Part shown: one piece after another, positions 50,389 through 59,457 of the stretch | How the letters are laid out: each line of letters starts with the position of its first letter | Position numbering within the stretch: the first letter of the stretch is position 1 | Source of the DNA: UBA5436 sp050951845 | Lineage (GTDB): Bacteria; Bacillota; Clostridia; Saccharofermentanales; DTU023 | Assembly (NCBI GenBank): GCA_050951845.1 | Contig: JBMNJV010000006.1 | Coordinates: 1-64,000 of the forward strand | Direction of reading: 5' to 3' | DNA length: 64,000 bases | Notes under the pieces: model-generated | What the model was told of the DNA's origin: nothing | Database searches by the model: none | Seen by the model: the letters and a program-made list of their open reading frames with translations, nothing else | Made by a program: the position numbers and the translations under genes

Positions 50389-53169
50389 TCAATCGTTTTC
50401 ATTTTTTAACGAATCAAGGATGTTCTTTTTGTTGAATTGGCGTAAGGCATAAATCATGCTGATTGCAACAAACAGGAACACGGAAATACAGACGATTGCC
50501 AGTGCAAACCACGGTATTCTATAAGCTTGTTCAACACTGCGATCAATTGCTCGGTAAATCAAATAAGAAACTCCGAGCGACAACGGTAATCCCCACAACA
50601 GAGATCTTGATCCATATAATATACACTCATAAATCATCATTTTACGGATGCCTTTATTTGACATGCCGACACTTTTGAGCATGGCGAAATCTCGAGTTCT
50701 CAAGTTAATGTTTGTCGTTATCGTATTAAATACATTAGTCAGGGCAATTAATGAAATCAAAACGATAAAACCGTAACATAAGATATTAATTATAGTTACA
50801 AAATTTTTATTATTCTGACGATATGCGACATAATTAACATAGTCACCTCTATTTGCCAATTCAGCATTATATTGAGCTAAAGCATTTTCTGTTTGCTGAT
50901 GATCATCAGAGTTTATATAATAATTAAAATTTAATGAATCTGAATTGATTGCTAAATCGGACATTTTGCTGATCGGGAAAAACAGTGTTACATCCGCATT
51001 CCTTTGATTTTCGAGAAAGCCCGGCATTTTATCCGCAAAATATTCCAGCTCAATTACTTGTTTTGACTCAAAAGCTTCTGATAAAGGTACTTCTTGAGTT
51101 GTATCTTCAGCATAATTTCTGAAAATAAACACAGATGAATTTGCCGAGTCTTCCTCAAAAGCAACTTCACTCAACTGATTTTCCGGAATTTCTTGTAAAT
51201 TAACGAGTTCAATTTTGCTTTTTTCACTTGTATTAAACACATCGTATGTAATATATTTCCTTGCTGACATATCCAAAAAGAAAGCATTGTTTTTAACAAT
51301 CGGTGACAGATTGGTCGAACTTAAATATTCAGTGATATCCAGATTAAACTGTGCCAACATTTCAGCAAAAATGTCATCTTCGATAAACACAGTGTTGATC
51401 GAAAGCATGAATTTTTCTTGTTGGCCTTCCCTGATTCGGTATGTATTATTATATGTGCTAAATCCCTGAACGATCCGCTCAACATATTCAGCTGTTAAAT
51501 TCTCTTTATTAATTAAATAATCTTGCCATAAAGAAGCTGCATAATTAACTGTGGTTACATGATCTAAATCTTTGATTCGGTCATAGATTGTGTTCAGCTC
51601 TTCAATAATCACGTTGTCATCTTCAGCTTCCGGTCTGGAATAATATTCCAGATCTGAAACTGAAGTTGTATAAATATTGTCAAACGAATCTGTCATTATT
51701 GAAGTAAAAGTATAAGCTGAAATAAAAAGTAGAATACTCAAGCTCAAACTGATAATCGTTGATCGATATTTTTTTCGGCTGCGTTTGAAATACTTAGCAG
51801 CAATATAAGCCGGCAAACCGAATAATTTATAAGTTGCTTTGGAAACCTTCACCGGTTTAGCAACAATATCTTGAGTTTGACGAATGGCATCAATTACCGT
51901 AATACGTGCAGCACGTTTTGCCGGAATCCAAGCTGAAATCAAAACCGTAAGCATCGCTAACAAAATCGAAGCAATAACAGCTTTGCCTGATATTATCAGG
52001 TCTAAACTGACATTTGTAATATTTGAAGATGTTATCATGTCTTTTATAATGCCGCTAACTACTGTCAGAGTAATCTTTATTCCCAGTAATCCACTCAAAA
52101 CACCTAACGGAATACCGATTAAACTGATCATCATTGCTTCAGTTAAAACTGTTCGTCTTAATTGTTTTTTGCTGGCACCGATTGAGGATAATAAACCGAA
52201 CTGTTTAGTTCTTTCAGCCAAAGAAATGGTAAAGGCATTATTAATTAAAATAATCGAACTGATTAAAATCATCGCCAAGAAAATAACGGATAAAGTTAAA
52301 AGCGTAGAATTAAAATTATCATTTGCGCTAAGCCCGTAATATCTTAATAATTCATTATGTAATTCTTCAGAAATTGCTTCAATCGGATATTCTCTCTGAA
52401 ACTCAAAAACTTGTTTCGGATTATTGAATTGCAGAAAATACTCGCATAAATCAGAGTCAGCAGCTTGATCTATTGCAGTTATCGCTGTATAGCCCGGTGC
52501 ACTATAATTTTCTAATCCGTAGCGTTGAAAAAATCCGGTTATTGTATAAATTTTGCTCTCTGCTTCTCTTAATTCTTCAGTCGGATTTTCTTCATCTAAA
52601 AAAAACGGATCATCCTGGAATAATTCTTGCGAATAGTCAGAAATCTCTTCAGCTTCCGGCCCAAAATCACTTAGTCTGGATTCAAGTGAAAAACGTTTGC
52701 CTACTTCTAAATTTAACTGATCACCGATTTTGAACTTTTCAATTCTGCTGTCCATTAAATGTTGCGGTAAGATAATTTCATTCGGCCCGGTCGGCATTTT
52801 ACCTTCTGTTAAATACAATGGTACGATATCCGTGAAATCCGAACTGATACCTATAACATAAAGGTACGGTTTATAGGGATTCTCGCTTTCTATCTCGGCA
52901 TAACCGATTTCCTGACTTGTAACATATTTTTTGATATCAGGTGATTCAAGCATTGAGGCAGCTTGCTCCGGGTTTGCTCTTTCATATCTGATTTCCCAGG
53001 AACCTCTTTGAGCTATTTCACTTTTTAGCAAATAGCCTTGAATACTGGCAATCAAAGAAGTAAGACCGCTGATCATGGCAGTCGCCAGAATAACACCGAT
53101 AATCGTAATAATCGTGCGGTTACGATTTTGCTTCATATTTCGAAATGATAATTTTGAAAAAATACTCAT
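50389..53169 (-). CDS. ABC transporter permease, MacB/FtsX type (module 1)
   Basis: A 926-aa membrane protein with a duplicated FtsX layout. The first membrane helix (IITIIGVILATAMISGLTSL) is followed by a long external MacB-like domain. Three helices follow around residues 290-430 with the ERTKQFGLLSSIGASKKQLRR coupling motif, then a second external domain. Three final helices carry RDFAMLKSVGMSNKGIRKM. It pairs with the ATPase encoded 54 bp upstream. Exporters of this type handle antimicrobial peptides, lipids or lipoproteins. The nearby intramembrane-sensing kinase suggests a peptide-resistance (Bce-like) role. Confidence 0.9.
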   Translation of the reverse strand: MSIFSKLSFRNMKQNRNRTIITIIGVILATAMISGLTSLIASIQGYLLKSEIAQRGSWEIRYERANPEQAASMLESPDIKKYVTSQEIGYAEIESENPYKPYLYVIGISSDFTDIVPLYLTEGKMPTGPNEIILPQHLMDSRIEKFKIGDQLNLEVGKRFSLESRLSDFGPEAEEISDYSQELFQDDPFFLDEENPTEELREAESKIYTITGFFQRYGLENYSAPGYTAITAIDQAADSDLCEYFLQFNNPKQVFEFQREYPIEAISEELHNELLRYYGLSANDNFNSTLLTLSVIFLAMILISSIILINNAFTISLAERTKQFGLLSSIGASKKQLRRTVLTEAMMISLIGIPLGVLSGLLGIKITLTVVSGIIKDMITSSNITNVSLDLIISGKAVIASILLAMLTVLISAWIPAKRAARITVIDAIRQTQDIVAKPVKVSKATYKLFGLPAYIAAKYFKRSRKKYRSTIISLSLSILLFISAYTFTSIMTDSFDNIYTTSVSDLEYYSRPEAEDDNVIIEELNTIYDRIKDLDHVTTVNYAASLWQDYLINKENLTAEYVERIVQGFSTYNNTYRIREGQQEKFMLSINTVFIEDDIFAEMLAQFNLDITEYLSSTNLSPIVKNNAFFLDMSARKYITYDVFNTSEKSKIELVNLQEIPENQLSEVAFEEDSANSSVFIFRNYAEDTTQEVPLSEAFESKQVIELEYFADKMPGFLENQRNADVTLFFPISKMSDLAINSDSLNFNYYINSDDHQQTENALAQYNAELANRGDYVNYVAYRQNNKNFVTIINILCYGFIVLISLIALTNVFNTITTNINLRTRDFAMLKSVGMSNKGIRKMMIYECILYGSRSLLWGLPLSLGVSYLIYRAIDRSVEQAYRIPWFALAIVCISVFLFVAISMIYALRQFNKKNILDSLKNEND

Positions 53170-53223
53170 CTTCTAATACCTCTTATTTATTTCACCATAC
53201 AAAATGACTATTAGGGAAAATGC

Positions 53224-53907
53224 TTATTTCCTGATTGTCTCATCCCGAATGATTTTTCCGTCTTCTAAAGCAATAATCCGGTCTGCCTGCAAGGCAATAT
53301 CTTCGTCATGAGTAATCAGGATTAAAGTTTGATTGTATTTATCATTTGTGAGTTTTAATAAATTGACGATCTCTTGTGAATTTTTGCTGTCCAGATTGCC
53401 AGTAGGTTCATCTGCCAAAACAATTGAAGGCTGATTGATTAAAGCGCGACCGATTGAAACCCTCTGCTGTTGTCCGCCGGACAGTTGGTTCGGCAAATGA
53501 TTCTCCCGACCGGTTAATTGTAAAGTTTGTAAAAGATCCGCCAAATAATCCTGATCGACTTTTTTGCCGTCCATTAAAACAGGTAAAGTGATATTTTCCT
53601 CAGCATCAAGAATCGGAATCAGATTGTAAAATTGATAAATCAGACCGACCTGACGTCTTCTGAAAATTGCCAATTGTTCATCATTTTGACTGTAAACATC
53701 CTGACCGTTAAGAAAAATCTGACCGGAAGTAGGCTTGTCCACTCCTCCGATCAAATGCAGCAAAGTGGATTTACCACTGCCTGATGCGCCGACAATTGCA
53801 ATAAATTCTCCGCGCTGAACTTTGAAAGAAACATTATCCAAAGCTCTGATCTCATTTTCACCTTGTTTATATATCTTCGACAGATTTCTAACATCTAATA
53901 ACTCCAT
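53224..53907 (-). CDS. ABC transporter ATPase, LolD/MacB type (module 1)
   Basis: Drives the adjacent FtsX-type permease. The 227-aa protein has Walker A GASGSGKST, the Q-loop region GLIYQFYNLIP, signature LSGGQQQRVSIGRA, Walker B IVLADEPTGNLDS, and H-loop LITHDEDIA. The start at 53907 is set by GGGGAGG about 5 nt upstream. An in-frame ATG nine codons earlier overlaps that site. It is 239 bp downstream of the kinase gene, and the gap contains a TGACA-N4-TGTCA element. Confidence 0.93.
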   Translation of the reverse strand: MELLDVRNLSKIYKQGENEIRALDNVSFKVQRGEFIAIVGASGSGKSTLLHLIGGVDKPTSGQIFLNGQDVYSQNDEQLAIFRRRQVGLIYQFYNLIPILDAEENITLPVLMDGKKVDQDYLADLLQTLQLTGRENHLPNQLSGGQQQRVSIGRALINQPSIVLADEPTGNLDSKNSQEIVNLLKLTNDKYNQTLILITHDEDIALQADRIIALEDGKIIRDETIRK

Positions 53908-54034
53908 AAAATCCTCCCCTTGAAAATCTTTCAATAATCATTTAGATCTATAATATTCATACTTCTGCAACTGAATAATTCCATACTCAATTTCAAACAA
54001 AAGCATTTTCTGATATTTACAGTTTAGAGATCTG

Positions 54035-54077
54035 AAGTGTCAGTCAAATGACTCTTAACTGACAAAAATGTCACTTA
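54035..54077. promoter_or_regulatory. Candidate Bce-type operator upstream of ABC module 1
   Basis: TGACA-AAAA-TGTCA at 54061-54074 is a perfect inverted repeat close to the TNACA-N4-TGTAA type recognised by BceR-like regulators. A GTCAGT/ACTGAC pair (54040-54045 and 54059-54064) overlaps it. It lies about 155 bp before the ATPase start. Confidence 0.5.
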
Positions 54078-54146
54078 AGACAATTTAATATTATCTTAAT
54101 AATTTTAAGTTAATTGTTTTAAGGTAGACAATGAAATATCTTTGAA

Positions 54147-55145
54147 TTATTTATAAAAACGTATTGTAAACAATGCCCCGCCGTTAGGTTTATTGGCTGC
54201 TTTGAGCGTTCCGCCCTGTTCATGAATAATTTGACGTGCCAGAGCTAAACCGATTCCGATACTATCCGCAGCAGCATTCTTACCACGATAGAAACGTTCA
54301 AATATATGTGGCAAATCTTGCGGATCAAAACCTACACCGTTATCTTCTACGGTTAATTCAAAATATAGGGGGTTCTCATGACTTTGGATTTTGATCACTC
54401 CTGCAACGGAACAATGTTCCAGACAATTCTTAATTACATTGGTTAAAGCTTCAGCAGTCCAGAACAAATCACAATTCAGCTCACCCTGAATTTCAATTTG
54501 TAAATCTACATCCTTCAATTCAAGCTTAATTTCCAATGGTTGAATAGATTTAGCTATTAAGTCTACAACCTCAACAGTTTCAGGACGAAAAACAATTGCC
54601 CCGGCATCCAGTTTGGCAATAATTAATAAGTTATCCAATAAACGTTCAATTTGGTTTAACAGACGATAAATATCCCGCATAATTAATTGATAATTTTGCT
54701 GTGACAATTCTTTTTGTTTTAAACGGTCGAATAACAAATTCAACGAAGCCAGCGGTGTTCGCAGTTGATGAGAAATATCGGCGAGACTATCCGCTAAAAA
54801 ATGTTTGTCCTTAATCAGTAATGCTTGCTGTTCACGCATTCTAATTAAGATTTTTTCTATATTTGATGCTAAAATGCTCAGTTCACCCTCAGTATAATCA
54901 TCGAGTTTTAAATTGAGATTATAATATAAAATTTGATCTAAATTTTCCGCTAAGCTGACAAGTCTTTGATAATAACGATATTTATCAATTAAATAATAAA
55001 CTTGCCAAAACAGACTAATCGCAAACATAAGAATTGCTATTTGTAAATTAAAGATGAAAAAAGCAGCAATTACCAAAGCAATACTGAACAACAAACTGAT
55101 TAATAAAGATTTTTTAATTTCCGGATTACGCAGAAGCTTTAACAT
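54147..55145 (-). CDS. Intramembrane-sensing histidine kinase (module 1)
   Basis: A 332-aa sensor kinase with two N-terminal membrane helices (about residues 12-45) and almost no external loop, the BceS or intramembrane-sensing type. The H-box is DISHQLRTPLASLN, the N-box NVIKNCLEHC, and the G boxes VEDNGVGFDP and IGIGLALARQI. It precedes the ABC module 1 genes on the same strand. No response regulator gene is present on either side, which is unusual because this kinase type is normally encoded directly after its regulator. Partnering with the module 2 regulator or a distant one is possible. Confidence 0.9.
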   Translation of the reverse strand: MLKLLRNPEIKKSLLISLLFSIALVIAAFFIFNLQIAILMFAISLFWQVYYLIDKYRYYQRLVSLAENLDQILYYNLNLKLDDYTEGELSILASNIEKILIRMREQQALLIKDKHFLADSLADISHQLRTPLASLNLLFDRLKQKELSQQNYQLIMRDIYRLLNQIERLLDNLLIIAKLDAGAIVFRPETVEVVDLIAKSIQPLEIKLELKDVDLQIEIQGELNCDLFWTAEALTNVIKNCLEHCSVAGVIKIQSHENPLYFELTVEDNGVGFDPQDLPHIFERFYRGKNAAADSIGIGLALARQIIHEQGGTLKAANKPNGGALFTIRFYK

Positions 55146-55332
55146 CGTTTCAATCCATTAATTCGTTTAAATCCATGCATCTCATTTCCTCATTTTAGTT
55201 AGTTCTCTTATATTTTAATATACTTCATCGACCTTTTCTGTCCAACTTTTTTGTTTTTATCATGATCTTGTAATTCTCTTAAAGCATTAGAACTCTTTCG
55301 AGGGTTCTCTGTAATATTTAGGGACAAAAATT

Positions 55333-55362
55333 AATAATGGCGAGAATATTCTCACCATTATT
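55333..55362. terminator. Palindromic terminator after the module 2 permease
   Basis: AATAATGG and CCATTATT flank GAGAATATTCTC, giving a nearly perfect 30-bp palindrome. On the minus strand AATTTTTG follows, just downstream of the permease stop. Confidence 0.65.
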
Positions 55363-55386
55363 TAACGATTGCAATGATAAAGTCGC

Positions 55387-57756
55387 CTAGATTGCATTCA
55401 CCAAATTACGAATTTCAAGGCGTTTAATTCTCCCCGAGACCGCCCAGGCAATAAGGAAGAAGGCAATCAAAAAAAGCAAGGCGAATATAATGATTATAAA
55501 CCATTCTATTTTTACTACAAAGGTACTTACGCCGACCATAGGAGCAAGCAGATTATTAAGTTGAGGAGCCAGGACAAGCTGCAAGACATAACCAATCAGG
55601 ATACCGGCAAAGGCCACAAACAGGAAACGGCAGGAAAAGATTAAGCGATTGGCACTATTACGTATACCTATTGCTTTGAATATGCCGAAATCAGCCGCCT
55701 CACGGTAAAATATTTTTACGGAAACCATAATACCGTTGATAATAACAAACAATAAGGCAATTCCCAACATTAGCCAACTAATCCCGGCGAAAATAGCGTC
55801 CACACCGGTCATGCTTTTTTGGATTCCCTCGGAACTGATCACATATACTTCCGGAACTTCTTGGAACAGCTTCTCAGTGATTTCTTCACCGTATGACGGA
55901 TCTTCAATTTTATACAATATTTCATTTCTCTGCTCATCTTCAACTCCGAGGCGTTTAAAAGCCGAATCCTTCATCAAGGCCATCATACCTGCCCGATTAA
56001 GGCTTTGGAAAAATCCTGACACAAGATAATCCTCTGTCTTCCCCTTAGAGTAAACTTCTACCGTATCGCCAATTTGAATGTTATGCATTTGAGCAAAGAG
56101 TTTTGTCAGAATAATCTCATTATCAAACTCCGGTTTCCTACCTTCCAAGAGAGAACTCAAGACATCTGTATTGTCTGCTATAAATAAGCCGAGTGAATTC
56201 TTATCTACTTCAATATCAGCATATTCCATAAACTCCCTCGAAAGAATAGTAGTATAATCCTCTATAACAGCTTCCGTTTTTTCTTTTGTTTCCGAATCCG
56301 TATCCTCGTAGATGACAGAAATATCAAAATCCAAACCATGAAACTCCTGTACCATACGCTCGGACTCCAATACATTGGTCAGCGAATAAGTATATAAAAC
56401 CAGGAAAAACAAGACAGCAATCAAGAGGATGGCGCTGAGATATTGACGTAAAGATGCCGTGAATTGCTTAACGGAAAGCCTTGCATGCAGAAACGGTTTT
56501 TTCAATTGCAAATTGATTCCTTGTGAAAAATAAACCGATTGCTGCCCCTCATTTAAGGCTTCACGCGGCTTGATTTTTGTCACTTTACGCAACTGTACAA
56601 GCATCATGACAAGAGATATCACCAAAATCACCAAGCCTGTCCCACAAGATAAAAGCCATGCAGTCTGACCGGACACAAGCAAATTAAAAATCCCCAGTAA
56701 AAGCGGAGTACTGACGGCAACTGCGGGACTTGCAATAAGCAAGCCAAGACCAAATCCCAGGCATATAGTCAGCAAAAAGCTCAGCAGATAAACCCTTTGG
56801 ATGTGACCCTTTTGCAATCCGCAGGCTTTCAAAACTCCGATGTTTTTGTACTCGGCTTCCAGTGAGCTGTTGATATTAAAATTCAGAATTAAAAGATTTG
56901 CTATAAACATCAACAGGGCTACGAAAATAATAATCATAGCAATGATTTGACTCAAGATAGAAGAAAAATAGATAACCTGTTCGCCGGTCAAAACGATACG
57001 TGCCATGTCCTTAATATCTGTTCCCCTGCTGATGGCATTCACAAAATCATCATCACTTAAGTCTGCAAATTCAGGAGCTTTATCTACACTCAAGAAGAAT
57101 GTCTCACAAAACTCATCGGGATATTGCTCTGCCAGACCAACCAACTCTTGATAGTCCCCTGCAGAGAAAAAAACACTGTTACCACCCATATTAACCGCAT
57201 TAACTTGTCTTAAATCTTCGACAAAACCGCTAATACGATATTCTTTATTAAAATTCGTACTTGTAATACGAAAACTATCTCCGATTTCCGCGCCTGCCAT
57301 AAAATGAAATAAATTGGCCAAATAGACCTCGCTGTCATCAGGAGCACTCGCTTCCTCCTCCGGCACATAAGATTTCATATCTTCATACAAGAGTCTGGCA
57401 TTAAAGATATCCGGATTATAGGCTTGGAACCAGGGTGTAACAATTTTATAATCCGAAATGATCCCTGCGTTTGTAGCAAGCGGGAAGACGACAGGAATTT
57501 TTCGCAGATCCCGAACCTCTTCACGTTCCGTTAACTTCTCCAGTTCCTCTTCACTCGGAGTATCCATCATATAGAAAAAACAGACATCGCCATACTTTCC
57601 GACTTGATAGGCTTCTGCAGCCGCTACGGAAATATTCTTCGACATGCTGAATGCAAAAGTGAGAATGAAACTGATCAGGAGAGTCAGAAGAAATAAACTG
57701 ATATAGACAGCCTTTTTGTGCTTAAATTGTGCTTTGATTAAATGCCAAGTCGCCAT
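55387..57756 (-). CDS. ABC transporter permease, MacB/FtsX type (module 2)
   Basis: A 789-aa membrane protein with the same duplicated FtsX design as the module 1 permease. The N-terminal helix is KAVYISLFLLTLLISFILTF, followed by an external domain. A central helix group has EYKNIGVLKACGLQKGHIQR, then a second external domain. C-terminal helices carry DFGIFKAIGIRNSANR. The start at 57756 has AGGGGG 5 nt upstream. A further in-frame ATG at 57795 would overlap the ATPase gene. It is 10 bp downstream of the ATPase gene. Confidence 0.9.
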   Translation of the reverse strand: MATWHLIKAQFKHKKAVYISLFLLTLLISFILTFAFSMSKNISVAAAEAYQVGKYGDVCFFYMMDTPSEEELEKLTEREEVRDLRKIPVVFPLATNAGIISDYKIVTPWFQAYNPDIFNARLLYEDMKSYVPEEEASAPDDSEVYLANLFHFMAGAEIGDSFRITSTNFNKEYRISGFVEDLRQVNAVNMGGNSVFFSAGDYQELVGLAEQYPDEFCETFFLSVDKAPEFADLSDDDFVNAISRGTDIKDMARIVLTGEQVIYFSSILSQIIAMIIIFVALLMFIANLLILNFNINSSLEAEYKNIGVLKACGLQKGHIQRVYLLSFLLTICLGFGLGLLIASPAVAVSTPLLLGIFNLLVSGQTAWLLSCGTGLVILVISLVMMLVQLRKVTKIKPREALNEGQQSVYFSQGINLQLKKPFLHARLSVKQFTASLRQYLSAILLIAVLFFLVLYTYSLTNVLESERMVQEFHGLDFDISVIYEDTDSETKEKTEAVIEDYTTILSREFMEYADIEVDKNSLGLFIADNTDVLSSLLEGRKPEFDNEIILTKLFAQMHNIQIGDTVEVYSKGKTEDYLVSGFFQSLNRAGMMALMKDSAFKRLGVEDEQRNEILYKIEDPSYGEEITEKLFQEVPEVYVISSEGIQKSMTGVDAIFAGISWLMLGIALLFVIINGIMVSVKIFYREAADFGIFKAIGIRNSANRLIFSCRFLFVAFAGILIGYVLQLVLAPQLNNLLAPMVGVSTFVVKIEWFIIIIFALLFLIAFFLIAWAVSGRIKRLEIRNLVNAI

Positions 57757-57766
57757 CGTCTCCCCC

Positions 57767-58528
57767 TTACCACGCCAATGATTCCAACCAGGCATTCACT
57801 TGGGTTTCCCTGGACTTAAGCATGTCTTCGGCGTACGGAGCCAAAGTCAACTCCCCGTGAATCCGCCCGTCGAGTAAATACACAATCCGTCCGGCACGCA
57901 ATGCAGCCCTCCGGTCATGAGTCACCATCAAGATAGTTTGCCCCTCCTGATTGAGGCGAGTAAACAAGTCAAGGACAATCGTGGAATTGTTCTGATTTAA
58001 GGCACCTGTCGGCTCATCGGCAAAAATAATATCGGGTTGATTGATCATGGATCGGGCAATAGCGGCCCGTTGCTGCTCTCCTCCGGATACTTGCGAAGGA
58101 AGGCGATTTTTCGCCTCCTCCAACTTAAAGATTTTCAAGAGACTGTCTGCTTCGGCATAAACCTCTTTATTACTGACAGTCTTCCGACTCAGGCCGGGAA
58201 TCACAATATTCTCAAATAGACTTAAATTGGAAACCAGATGAATTTGTTGAAATACAAAACCGAAGTTTTGCAGGCGAATATCGCTTAAACGGTTTTCATT
58301 GAATTTTGTAATATCTTCTCCATGCAGTAAGACAGAACCGCCGCTGCAGCTTTCCATACCGCTGATACAGTACAACAAGGTGGATTTCCCGGATCCGGAC
58401 GGTCCCATGATAACGGTGAATTCTCCTCGGCGAATTTCCAAATCGATATGCTTCAGAACATGGTTTTGTATGCCTTCATGGGCATAACTCTTACTTAAAT
58501 CTTTACAATCTAATATTGCTTTGCTCAT
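57767..58528 (-). CDS. ABC transporter ATPase (module 2)
   Basis: A 253-aa ATPase of the LolD/MacB class. Walker A is GPSGSGKST, signature VSGGEQQRAAIARS, Walker B IIFADEPTGALNQ, and H-loop MVTHDRRAA. It works with the permease immediately downstream. An IS66 element lies 63 bp upstream of its start, between it and the kinase gene, so its native promoter or read-through from the two-component genes is likely disturbed. Confidence 0.93.
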   Translation of the reverse strand: MSKAILDCKDLSKSYAHEGIQNHVLKHIDLEIRRGEFTVIMGPSGSGKSTLLYCISGMESCSGGSVLLHGEDITKFNENRLSDIRLQNFGFVFQQIHLVSNLSLFENIVIPGLSRKTVSNKEVYAEADSLLKIFKLEEAKNRLPSQVSGGEQQRAAIARSMINQPDIIFADEPTGALNQNNSTIVLDLFTRLNQEGQTILMVTHDRRAALRAGRIVYLLDGRIHGELTLAPYAEDMLKSRETQVNAWLESLAW

Positions 58529-58583
58529 AAGTCACTCCATTCTTTATGCTAAGCCTTATGCTTTACAAGTCCTTGCATACTCA

Positions 58584-58591
58584 TAATAAAT
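58584..58591. repeat. IS66 target site duplication, left copy
   Basis: TAATAAAT directly precedes the left inverted repeat and is repeated exactly at 61047-61054 after the right one. The 8-bp length is that expected for IS66. Confidence 0.9.
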
Positions 58592-58701
58592 GTAAGCGTC
58601 AAACCTATCGGCGTCTAGTCACCGGAGCACAACTTAGTTAGACTATCCAAAACTGGATGTCTTAAGACGTCTAAAAATGAATAGTGTAAAGGTGTCTTAA
58701 A

Positions 58702-59046
58702 ATGGGTGGTAAACTTGTAGAGCTAAAAAACAATGCCAAATTAAACAACTGGTATATGGATATCCAATCACAAAAACAGAGCGGTTTAACCGTAGACGAG
58801 TGGTGTGAGGAAGCCGGAATGACTCGTTCCACTTATTACTATCGTTACAAAATAGTGATGAAAGCATTAGAAAATCGTCTCGCTGCTGAAACAGGAAAAA
58901 CAGTTCAGTTCGAAGCTTTACCGGCTCCTGTTAATGAATCTAAGGAAGAAAGCATCCGCATCCGGCTCGGTGATCTGGAAGTAGAGATACCATCCGGAGC
59001 CAGCTCAGAGAATATTCAAGCTGTAATCGAGGCATTGAAATGTTAA
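58702..59046 (+). CDS. tnpA: IS66 accessory protein TnpA
   Basis: A 114-aa protein with the helix-turn-helix-like segment LTVDEWCEEAGMTRSTYYYR and a C-terminal part with VEIPSGASSENIQAVI, both typical of IS66 OrfA. AAAGGTG precedes the ATG. It overlaps tnpB by 7 bp (ATGTTAA), so translation is coupled. Confidence 0.9.
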   Translation: MGGKLVELKNNAKLNNWYMDIQSQKQSGLTVDEWCEEAGMTRSTYYYRYKIVMKALENRLAAETGKTVQFEALPAPVNESKEESIRIRLGDLEVEIPSGASSENIQAVIEALKC

Positions 59047-59396
59047 AAGATTTCCGGACAAAAGGGAAAATTTATCTGGCCTTAGGTTATACAGATCTTC
59101 GCAAAGGTATAGACGGCTTATGTGCTCTCGTTCAGGAAAACTATGGCAAAGACCTGAAGACTCATGACCTGTTTTTATTTTGTGGTCGGCGGACCGATCG
59201 GATTAAAGGATTATTATGGGAAGGGGACGGTTTTCTTCTGTTGTACAAACGTTTAGAAGCCGGTCGTTTCCAATGGCCAAGAACCCCGACAGAATTGTCA
59301 GAGATTACAGCTGAACAATACAGCTTTCTGATGCGCGGCATGCAGGTAATCGCCCCTAAAATCCCACAACGAAAAATCGCTCCTAAAATCGTCTGA
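59040..59396 (+). CDS. tnpB: IS66 accessory protein TnpB
   Basis: A 118-aa protein of the IS66 Orf2 family. YTDLRKGIDGLCALVQ, LFLFCGRRTDRIKGLLWEGD and YKRLEAGRFQWPR are diagnostic. Its role in transposition is accessory and not defined enzymatically. It is intact and lies 61 bp before tnpC. Confidence 0.93.
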   Translation: MLKDFRTKGKIYLALGYTDLRKGIDGLCALVQENYGKDLKTHDLFLFCGRRTDRIKGLLWEGDGFLLLYKRLEAGRFQWPRTPTELSEITAEQYSFLMRGMQVIAPKIPQRKIAPKIV

Positions 59397-59457
59397 AAGC
59401 ACTGAAATAAAGGCTTTCCAGCTTGTTTATTCATGCCTGAAATGGTAAAATAAAAGC

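Noticed and set aside
55146..55332. Remnant of a response regulator upstream of the module 1 kinase
   Set aside because: Only a 13-codon frame is visible and it has no receiver or winged-helix motif.
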